Origin: JAISXK01 sp031549625
Lineage (GTDB): Bacteria > Bacillota > Clostridia > Christensenellales > CAG-138
Direction: 5' to 3'
Assembly: GCA_031549625.1 (NCBI GenBank)
Contig: JAVBPK010000026.1
Coordinates: 1-9,530, forward strand
Length of the DNA stretch: 9,530 nucleotides
Shown: in pieces, positions 1 through 5,794 of the stretch
Position numbering within the stretch: position 1 is the first letter of the stretch
Layout of the letters: each line of letters starts with the position of its first letter
Notes under the pieces: model-generated
The model's input: the letters and a program-made list of their open reading frames with translations, nothing else
Databases searched by the model: none
What the model was told of the DNA's origin: nothing
Made by a program: the position numbers and the translations under genes

Positions 1-544
1 TTTTCGTCTTCGGCCGCCAACGAACAGCGCCACATTTGCCACAGCTGGCGCAATGTCCTTTGCAATCGGAGATTTCATGCCGCGCTTGCCCGCGCGTATA
101 GCCGCGTTTTTGCTGTTCCTTAGCATCCATTGGCAAGCGGATGCCATCCTGCTGGGCCGAAACGATCCAATCCGTCAGCCGCGCGGCGCGTTCATGGATA
201 GGTTTGTCGCTCGCCTGCTCATGCTTCGCCAGCAACGCGGCCGCATTTGCCGCCCGCTTGCTGCGCTGATTTTCTTCCTCCTGAATTGCTTTTGCCGCCT
301 CTTGGTCGGAAAACAGGGTGATCGCCATCGCGTCTTCACGGCGCACGGAAAGATCGTATCCCCGCAAATGGATTTCGATCGGATCGCCCATGGGCGCAAT
401 CTTGCATACCGAAACCAGAGTCATGGGCGTTATTCCCATGTCCACAAGCCGGCGTTTCAATCTTGGATTATCGCCGCCTACCGCGCAAATATAGCCTTCT
501 TCGCCCGGTTGTAGCTGGCCCAGCGTTTTTTTAGGATTATTCAT
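1..544 (-). CDS. FeoA-domain protein with long C-terminal extension, partial (runs off left edge)
   Basis: The frame is open from an ATG at 544-542 to the window edge, 181 codons without a stop. Residues about 7-78 form a FeoA (SH3-like) domain: LGQLQPGEEG, then RRLVDMGITP, then a GDPIEIHLRGYDLSVRR stretch, which is the classic FeoA core. FeoA normally is about 75-80 residues and helps the ferrous-iron transporter FeoB. Here it continues as an Ala/Gln/Glu/Lys-rich, probably helical linker (about 80-155) and a metal-site-like cluster with C161, H164, C165, C168 and C171. The gene may therefore be a FeoA-FeoB fusion whose GTPase part lies outside the window, or a FeoA protein with its own metal-binding tail; I cannot tell which. 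The start codon overlaps the folA stop as ATGA, with no good separate ribosome binding site, so translation is probably coupled to folA. The domain call is firm; the full product is uncertain. Confidence 0.85.
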   Translation of the reverse strand, partial: MNNPKKTLGQLQPGEEGYICAVGGDNPRLKRRLVDMGITPMTLVSVCKIAPMGDPIEIHLRGYDLSVRREDAMAITLFSDQEAAKAIQEEENQRSKRAANAAALLAKHEQASDKPIHERAARLTDWIVSAQQDGIRLPMDAKEQQKRGYTRGQARHEISDCKGHCASCGKCGAVRWRPKTK

Positions 545-1056
545 TCCGGAAGCGCCTGCGTCGCGGTATTGTAGTACGCCGCAAATGCATACGCAATGCC
601 ATCTTCCTCATGCCAGGGCGAAAGTTCTTCTAGCACCCATTCCGGATGCCGCGAAAGCCGCGGAAAAAATGTATCCGCCTTTCCTTTGGCGCGCACATGC
701 GTAATATGCGCCACATGCGCATAGGGCAGCAGCAGATTGTATATTTGTTCCCCGCCGATGATAAACACTTCCTTATCTTCATAAGCGGGGTTTTGCAAAT
801 GCGCGTTTAATTCCTCCAGCGACGCGCATGTCGCAACGCCCGGGCACGAAAAGGAAGCGTCCCGTGTCAATACGATGTTGTCCCGGTTTGGCAATGGTTG
901 GCCGCCGGGAAGCGAACAAAACGTTTTTCGCCCCATAATCACCACATTGCCCTCCGTCAGGCCGCGAAACCGCTGCATATCTTCCCGTATGCGAAACAAC
1001 AGCTCATTCTGCCTGCCAATACCCCAAGATCTGTCCACTGCCGCAATCAGTTGCAT
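541..1056 (-). CDS. folA: Dihydrofolate reductase
   Basis: Reduces 7,8-dihydrofolate to tetrahydrofolate with NADPH in the cytoplasm, recycling the dihydrofolate made by ThyA. The 171-residue product has the usual DHFR length and landmarks: the N-terminal strand MQLIAAVDRSWGIG, the active-site acid D26 in REDMQRF (equivalent to E. coli D27), VVIMGRKT (residues 38-45, NADPH site), PLPNRDNIVLTR (about 54-65), and IIGGEQIY (99-106), the conserved Gly-Gly-...-Tyr cofactor loop. The tryptophan before the acid in E. coli is replaced by F21, seen in many Gram-positive DHFRs. A strong ribosome binding site, AAAGGAG, lies 6 bases before the ATG. It follows thyA by 22 bp and overlaps the next gene by 4 bp, so it is the middle gene of a thyA-folA-feoA-like operon. 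All key residues are present and I see no sign of damage. Confidence 0.97.
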   Translation of the reverse strand: MQLIAAVDRSWGIGRQNELLFRIREDMQRFRGLTEGNVVIMGRKTFCSLPGGQPLPNRDNIVLTRDASFSCPGVATCASLEELNAHLQNPAYEDKEVFIIGGEQIYNLLLPYAHVAHITHVRAKGKADTFFPRLSRHPEWVLEELSPWHEEDGIAYAFAAYYNTATQALPE

Positions 1057-1078
1057 AGCAAACTCCTTTCAAAGCGCA

Positions 1079-1906
1079 CTATATCGCTACGGGAATAGGC
1101 GTATCAAATGCATGAAATTGATACTCTTTTAAAGCAAAACTCTCTTTTGTGAACGCATAAAAATCGCGCGTGCCGTCCCATTCCAGCTCAGGCGCCGGAA
1201 AAGGCTCCCGCGTGATCAATTCCTGCACAAGCGGCACGTGCCGGTCGTAGATGTGCGCATCCGCAATCACGTGCACCAATTCACCCGCGTTGAGGCCGCA
1301 GCTTTTCGCAAACATGTGCACGAGCACAGCATACTGGCACACATTCCAGTTGTTTGCCGTCAGCATATCCTGCGAACGCTGGTTGAGTATGGCGTTAAGT
1401 GTGTCGCCCGTTACATTGAACGTCATGCTGTACGCGCACGGGTATAGGCGCATTTCACTCAAGTCGGCATGCACATAGATATTCGTCATGATGCGTCGGC
1501 TTTGCGGGTTGTGCGTCAGGTCGAACAGCACGCGGTCCACTTGGTCGAACATGCCCTCACTATAAGCGTGCTGAACGCCCAGCTGGTAGCCATATGCCTT
1601 TCCGATGCTGCCTTGTTCGTCCGCCCAGCTATCCCATACATGGCTGCCAAGGTCTTTGATATTGTTGGACTTCTTTTGCCATATCCAAAGCAGCTCGTCA
1701 ATCGCGCTCTTTAAATACGTGCGGCGTAAAGTAAGAATGGGAAACTCTTTTGCCAGATCGTACCGGTTGACGATGCCAAATCTCTTTACGGTATGCGCGG
1801 CAGCTCCGTCATCCCAGCGCGGGCGCACGGCAAGGTCGGTATCCCAATATCCGTTTTGTAAGATATCCCTGCAATTCGCAATAAAAATCTCATCCGCACA
1901 GCTCAC
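1079..1906 (-). CDS. thyA: Thymidylate synthase, ThyA family (Bacillus subtilis ThyA-like branch)
   Basis: Converts dUMP and methylene-tetrahydrofolate to dTMP and dihydrofolate. I chose the GTG at 1906 (275 residues) over the ATG at 1927. The GTG is preceded by GGGGGTG, a near-perfect anti-Shine-Dalgarno match 5 bases away; the promoter upstream would leave the ATG almost leaderless; and the GTG form starts in register with B. subtilis ThyA (shared D5, D14-I15 and N18-G19). Visible motifs: ELLWIW (about 71-76), NPQSRR (133-138, phosphate-binding arginines), catalytic C157 in YPCAYSMTF, QRSQDM (176-181), NNWNVCQYA (185-193) and the HIY dUMP-binding residues (218-220). The catalytic loop lacks the PCH of E. 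coli-type enzymes and QRSCD is QRSQD; as I recall the family, the B. subtilis/phage phi3T ThyA also differs here. It is the first gene of the operon with folA, the classic partner enzyme. Confidence 0.95.
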   Translation of the reverse strand: MSCADEIFIANCRDILQNGYWDTDLAVRPRWDDGAAAHTVKRFGIVNRYDLAKEFPILTLRRTYLKSAIDELLWIWQKKSNNIKDLGSHVWDSWADEQGSIGKAYGYQLGVQHAYSEGMFDQVDRVLFDLTHNPQSRRIMTNIYVHADLSEMRLYPCAYSMTFNVTGDTLNAILNQRSQDMLTANNWNVCQYAVLVHMFAKSCGLNAGELVHVIADAHIYDRHVPLVQELITREPFPAPELEWDGTRDFYAFTKESFALKEYQFHAFDTPIPVAI

Positions 1907-1910
1907 AAAC

Positions 1911-1918
1911 GCACCCCC
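1911..1918 (-). promoter_or_regulatory. Ribosome binding site deciding the thyA GTG start
   Basis: On the minus strand GGGGGTG (1918-1912) stands 5 bases before GTG at 1906. It pairs along seven bases with the anti-Shine-Dalgarno (GGAGGTG with one A to G, which still allows a G-U pair). The ATG at 1927 has only a weak CAGG in front of it. This favours the shorter protein. Confidence 0.65.
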
Positions 1919-1941
1919 GCTATCCATCGCCTGTTTTCATC

Positions 1942-1970
1942 ATTATACCGCACAAAATCCATGATGCAAA
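1942..1970 (-). promoter_or_regulatory. Sigma-A-type promoter of the thyA-folA-feoA-like operon
   Basis: Minus-strand -10 box TATAAT (1947-1942, 6/6 consensus) and -35 box TTTGCA (1970-1965, 4/6) are separated by exactly 17 bp. Transcription should start near 1935, which gives a 29-nt leader to the GTG start of thyA but only about 8 nt to the alternative ATG. It is the only good promoter seen on this strand before the operon. Confidence 0.7.
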
Positions 1971-2027
1971 TAGTTTGCCCACTCCGATAAACGCATGAAA
2001 GAGACCGCCGCGGACAAAACATATTTA

Positions 2028-2063
2028 GCGGGGCCGTCATTGGCCCTGTGGTGTACGCCCCGC
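2028..2063. other. GC-rich inverted repeats between the divergent promoters
   Basis: Two competing stems are visible: GCGGGGC (2028-2034) with GCCCCGC (2057-2063), and GGGCC (2031-2035) with GGCCC (2042-2046) around a 6-nt loop. They lie between the thyA promoter and the promoter of the Wzy-like gene, so they could be a regulator site. Neither stem is followed by a T-run, so a terminator is unlikely. Apart from this and the two promoters, I see nothing else in 1928-2190. Confidence 0.3.
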
Positions 2064-2085
2064 CTTGCCAGGCATTAGCGCCACC

Positions 2086-2114
2086 TTGCTAGAAAAGGGC
2101 ATTCATGCTATACT
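2086..2114 (+). promoter_or_regulatory. Sigma-A-type promoter of the Wzy-like/PglF-like gene pair
   Basis: -35 box TTGCTA (2086-2091, 4/6) and -10 box TATACT (2109-2114, 5/6) have 17-bp spacing and a TG one base upstream of the -10 (extended -10). The predicted start near 2121 leaves a leader of about 100 nt to the ATG at 2221. Confidence 0.65.
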
Positions 2115-2220
2115 ATTAACCGTGCTTTTATGCTTTTCCCTTTTGAATAAGCCGCTTTCCGCAGCATGATCATCTGCCGGCCCTATTTCAATGGAAAATT
2201 ATACTATACCCGAGGTGGCC

Positions 2221-3780
2221 ATGGCAAAGCAAAAGAAAACCAACAGGCATGTTCCCAAATACATACATATTGCGCCGGCGGCAGCATATATTGCCGCGTT
2301 TTTTGTATTGGCCATATTCACGTTTCATCCCATCAACTACGGCAACAACTACATCATCGAAACCACCAAGCAGCGCACATTTTTTATTCTGCTTGCCCTG
2401 TCGCTGGTTGCCTGCGGCGGTGTATTGTTTTACCAGCTGACGCAGGGATACAAATTCAAAAAAACTTCCCTTTCCGCCGTTTTTCGCGGCATCCGCCCCT
2501 ATGAATACGCGCTGCTCGCCTATTGGTGCGTGCTGCTGCTTTCCGCGTTGCTTTCGCCGTATCCCCAGTACGTCATGCAAGGCTACACCCAACGAAGCGA
2601 AGGTTTTCTCACCCAAACCTGCTATATTGTCGCTTTTTTCTTTGTCGCGCGTTTTTATAAGCCCTGCATGCGCGATATGCTCATATTCTGTGCGACGGCA
2701 GCCATTGTCGCCGCTTTGGGTATTTTGCAGTACTATGGCCTTTCCCCCATACGCACGCAGGCAAACGCGGGAGTTGGCCCCGCTTTGCTGCTGGTTTCCA
2801 CCATGTCAAACAGAAACATTCTTTCCACTTATCTGACGCTCGCGTTTTTTGTTTCGCTGGTGTGTTTCCTCCAAAAAGAAAAGCGCTGGCATTGGAGCTT
2901 CCTCCCCTGCTTGTTCGCCATCTTCTATATGCTGCTGTTGGGCGATACGGAAAGCGGCTATTTTGGCATACTGTTTGCCGGCGGCTTCTGTTTTGCCTTG
3001 TATGTGCGCGATAAATTCTCCGCGGCGCGCTTTTTCGCGTTTCTTTCCGGCTGTGCATGCCTGATGCTTGTGCATGCCCATACGTATCCCGCTCTGGCTA
3101 AAGCAAACGGCATGACATTCCCGCCGCTGAGCATAGCCGCGTTCGTTCCTGCTTTGCCCTTTATCGCCGTGGCTATGGCGTTGCTTGCCGCGCTGTTCTT
3201 CTTTGCAAAGCTACCCGCTTTGCCGCCAAAGGGTTGGCGTCGCGGTTGGCTCGTCGCTCTTGTGCTTCTTCTGGTGCTGTTCGCAGTCTTCTTGCCTGTT
3301 ATTGCGGAAAAGAGCGCCATCCCCTCCTTACAGCAGCTCAGTGAGATCAGCCGCGGTAACGTCGACGACTCCTTCATGAGCTATCGCGCTTTCGCCTGGC
3401 GGCATGCCCTTAAGCTTTCCTCGCAGCGTCCGCTATTCGGGTTTGGGCCGGACGCATTCGGCATAGCGTTTAAGGAGCAGTTTGCGCAGGCCTCCGTAGA
3501 ACAGACGGGCGCGTTGTTCGATAAAGTGCACAACGAGTACTTGCAAACATTGGTGGATGAAGGCTGGCTCGGCCTCTTAACGCTGCTGGCGTTTTATATG
3601 CTGCTGTTCTGGTCGGCGCGAAAGCACCTGCACAAAACGCTGCCCCTAGCGCTGTTTACCGCTATGTTATGCTTTGCCGGGCAGGCCTTTTTCAATTTTT
3701 CCACGCCTATCGCCCACCCTGTTGTATGGACGATGTGGGGTGTTTTTGCAGCAAGCTGCCGCAAAAGCGCCGCCGCGTGA
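2221..3780 (+). CDS. O-antigen ligase / Wzy-type polysaccharide polymerase family membrane protein
   Basis: A 519-residue polytopic membrane protein with about 12 hydrophobic segments and a large loop near the C-terminus. The family (Wzy_C / O-antigen ligase) moves or joins lipid-linked glycan chains on the outer face of the cytoplasmic membrane. The diagnostic part is the late loop: R389 in SYRAFAWRHAL, then RPLFGFGPDAFG, then H437 in KVHNEYLQTLVDEGWLGL; the conserved Arg and His are the residues usually linked to activity. The start at 2221 is preferred over the ATG at 2191 because GAGGTG stands 3 bases before it in correct register with the anti-Shine-Dalgarno, while 2191 has no ribosome binding site. 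The next gene, 86 bp on, makes a modified UDP-sugar, so a surface polysaccharide or teichuronic-like polymer is the likely pathway. Ligase, polymerase or protein O-glycosyltransferase cannot be separated by sequence alone. Confidence 0.85.
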   Translation: MAKQKKTNRHVPKYIHIAPAAAYIAAFFVLAIFTFHPINYGNNYIIETTKQRTFFILLALSLVACGGVLFYQLTQGYKFKKTSLSAVFRGIRPYEYALLAYWCVLLLSALLSPYPQYVMQGYTQRSEGFLTQTCYIVAFFFVARFYKPCMRDMLIFCATAAIVAALGILQYYGLSPIRTQANAGVGPALLLVSTMSNRNILSTYLTLAFFVSLVCFLQKEKRWHWSFLPCLFAIFYMLLLGDTESGYFGILFAGGFCFALYVRDKFSAARFFAFLSGCACLMLVHAHTYPALAKANGMTFPPLSIAAFVPALPFIAVAMALLAALFFFAKLPALPPKGWRRGWLVALVLLLVLFAVFLPVIAEKSAIPSLQQLSEISRGNVDDSFMSYRAFAWRHALKLSSQRPLFGFGPDAFGIAFKEQFAQASVEQTGALFDKVHNEYLQTLVDEGWLGLLTLLAFYMLLFWSARKHLHKTLPLALFTAMLCFAGQAFFNFSTPIAHPVVWTMWGVFAASCRKSAAA

Positions 3781-3794
3781 GGCCGCCTCCGTTT

Positions 3795-3813
3795 GCGCGC
3801 TAAAAAAGCGCGC
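3795..3813 (+). other. Small hairpin between the Wzy-like and PglF-like genes
   Basis: GCGCGC (3795-3800) can pair with GCGCGC (3808-3813) around the loop TAAAAAA. There is no T-tract after it, so it is not a good terminator; it might act as an RNA-processing or stability element within the transcript. The 86-bp gap otherwise holds only the ribosome binding site (AAGGA, 3851-3855) of the next gene. Confidence 0.3.
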
Positions 3814-3866
3814 GGCATTCCCCTCCTGCGGGCTACATCCAAAAGAGGCCACGAAGGACAAACGCC

Positions 3867-5738
3867 ATGAAAAGCAAATCGCCTTACCTGATACGTTCCA
3901 TACTTAGCTGCCTGATGGATTGCCTGTTTCTAAACATTGCGCAATTGGCTTCCGGGCTGATTTTTACTTACTTCCTCAAGAACGATTCCGCCATACTCCT
4001 CATTTATTACCAGGCCATTCCCGTTTCCACGTTTGTATGCTTTCTCATATTTATCCGGCTCGGCATCCACAAAAACCTTTGGAGCTTCATCTCCTTTGGC
4101 GACTTGATCCGGCTGACAATCGCCGTGTTTCTTGCCAGCTTTTCTTCCTATGTAGCCCTGCGGCTCATCAACGGCTACTGGCAAAATCCCATATTCGGCG
4201 TAACGACCTTTTACCTGTTTTTGAGCATGTCGGTGGGCGTAAGGCTGTTGCCGACGCTTTTGCGCTTTGCGCGCAGGCATACGGGCCAGGCCGCGCGTAA
4301 CAGCGGCGGCATCCCCGTTTTGGTTGTGGGCGCGGGCGAGGCCGCCGATGCCCTGATAAAGGATTTAGAAACCGCAGCGCTTCCTTCCCCGTACCACATC
4401 GTCGGCATCGTGGACGACGACATCAAAAAGCTGGGACATGCCTTGCGTGGCATGCGAATCTTGGGGCTTTTGAAGGATATGCCCGCCATCATAAAAAAAT
4501 ATAATATTCAAGAAATCATCATCGCCATTCCCTCCGCCACGACCGAACAGCGCCGCGAGTTGATCGCCACTACGCTCGCGACCGGCTGCAAAGTGCGCTA
4601 TATGTCACGCGTGGCGGAACTGAACGAACCCACCATGGCCGATTTGCACGATATCGACATCAGCGACTTGCTTGGCCGCCCCGAAGTATACCTGAACCCG
4701 GACAGCATGGCCACCTATATCACCGGCCACACCATACTCATAACGGGCGGCGGCGGTTCGATCGGCTCGGAACTTTGCAGGCAGATCATGCGCTTTGACC
4801 CGGCGGAACTCATCATATTCGACCACTACGAAAACAATGCTTCCGATATCGCACAGGAATTGCGCATCGTATTCCGCGATAAAATCGGCAAGGTGCATGT
4901 ACGCATCGGTTCCGTGCAGGATCGCGCGCGTTTGGACGCGGTGTTTTCGGAATTTCAGCCGCAGGTGGTTTTCCACGCCGCGGCATATAAGCACGTCCCC
5001 TTAATGGAAGAGTGTCCCGCGCTCGCCGTGCACAACAATGTCTTTGGCACATATAATGTCGCACAGGTCGCTTTGGCGCATCATGCGCGCCGCTTTATCA
5101 TGATTTCCACCGATAAAGCCGTAAATCCCACAAATGTCATGGGCGCCTCCAAGCGTATCGCGGAGCTTATCATCCAGTCCATGAACGGGCAGGAAACGGA
5201 ATTTGCAGCCGTGCGCTTTGGCAATGTTCTCGGTTCAAACGGCAGCGTTGTGCCCATATTCCGCCGCCAAATCGAAACAGGCGGACCCGTCACCATCACG
5301 CATCCCGATATCATCCGCTATTTCATGACCATACCGGAAGCGGCGCGCCTGGTTTTGCAGGCGGGTGCCATGGCGCGGGGCGGGGAAACGTTCGTGCTGG
5401 ACATGGGCGAGCCCGTTAAAATTCTGGATCTGGCAAAAACCATGATAGAAATGGCCGGCCTTATTCCCGGCAAGGATATCGAAATCATTTACACAGGCCT
5501 TCGCCCCGGCGAAAAGCTTTACGAGGAATTGCTGCTCAGCGCGGAAGGGGCCATAAAAACCACAAATAACAAAATCTATCTGGCGCGTTCCACCATCATC
5601 ACGGCAAAGGAACGCCGCGATATGCTAAACAAGCTGCATCGTGCGCTGAAAGGCGCGGATATCAAAGCCTGTATGATGGAAATTCTCCCTTCATACAGGC
5701 CTGAAGCGCCCGCCGTGATCGAAGATTTGGAACAATAG
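3867..5738 (+). CDS. Membrane-anchored UDP-N-acetyl-sugar 4,6-dehydratase, PglF/CapD/FlaA1-like
   Basis: A 623-residue protein of the PglF/CapD type. About residues 8-135 hold four transmembrane segments. A first Rossmann-like domain follows (VLVVGAGEAADAL, residues 151-163), then the short-chain dehydrogenase/reductase catalytic domain with the NAD(P) loop GGGGSIG (294-300), HAAAYKHVPLMEE, and the active-site set S414-T415-D416-K417. The usual catalytic Tyr of the YxxxK pair is M425, with K429 kept; this Met/Lys arrangement with TDK is typical of the PglF-type 4,6-dehydratases that turn UDP-GlcNAc into the 4-keto-6-deoxy sugar on the way to bacillosamine and related sugars. The domain reads to a normal end (RPGEKLYEELL, about 550-560). 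The start has AAGGA about 11 bases upstream. It probably shares a transcript with the Wzy-like gene. The exact substrate is inferred from family, not proven. Confidence 0.93.
   Translation: MKSKSPYLIRSILSCLMDCLFLNIAQLASGLIFTYFLKNDSAILLIYYQAIPVSTFVCFLIFIRLGIHKNLWSFISFGDLIRLTIAVFLASFSSYVALRLINGYWQNPIFGVTTFYLFLSMSVGVRLLPTLLRFARRHTGQAARNSGGIPVLVVGAGEAADALIKDLETAALPSPYHIVGIVDDDIKKLGHALRGMRILGLLKDMPAIIKKYNIQEIIIAIPSATTEQRRELIATTLATGCKVRYMSRVAELNEPTMADLHDIDISDLLGRPEVYLNPDSMATYITGHTILITGGGGSIGSELCRQIMRFDPAELIIFDHYENNASDIAQELRIVFRDKIGKVHVRIGSVQDRARLDAVFSEFQPQVVFHAAAYKHVPLMEECPALAVHNNVFGTYNVAQVALAHHARRFIMISTDKAVNPTNVMGASKRIAELIIQSMNGQETEFAAVRFGNVLGSNGSVVPIFRRQIETGGPVTITHPDIIRYFMTIPEAARLVLQAGAMARGGETFVLDMGEPVKILDLAKTMIEMAGLIPGKDIEIIYTGLRPGEKLYEELLLSAEGAIKTTNNKIYLARSTIITAKERRDMLNKLHRALKGADIKACMMEILPSYRPEAPAVIEDLEQ
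5667..5700 (+). repeat. Perfect 10-bp inverted repeat inside the 3' end of the PglF-like gene
   Basis: GCCTGTATGA (5667-5676) and TCATACAGGC (5691-5700) are exact reverse complements around a 14-nt loop, about 40 bases before the stop codon. There is no T-run after either arm, so it is not a typical terminator. It may be an mRNA 3'-end stabilising hairpin, because the 56-bp convergent gap downstream (5739-5794) shows no clear terminator on either strand, or chance. Confidence 0.55.
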
Positions 5739-5794
5739 CCGAGGATGGTTGTGCCTGTGCAACAAGGCGGGTATGCATAAAAGGCTGCTCAGCG

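Noticed and set aside
53..514. Plus-strand frame of 153 codons
   Set aside because: It lies opposite the FeoA-domain gene, has no family likeness or ribosome binding site, and is rich in Arg/His/Cys as expected of an antisense shadow.
2191..2220. ATG at 2191 as start of the Wzy-like gene
   Set aside because: No ribosome binding site in front of it, while the ATG at 2221 has a well-placed GAGGTG. A TATACT at 2200-2205 has no matching -35.
5739..5794. Bidirectional terminator in the convergent gap
   Set aside because: No stem with an adjoining T-run on either strand could be found.
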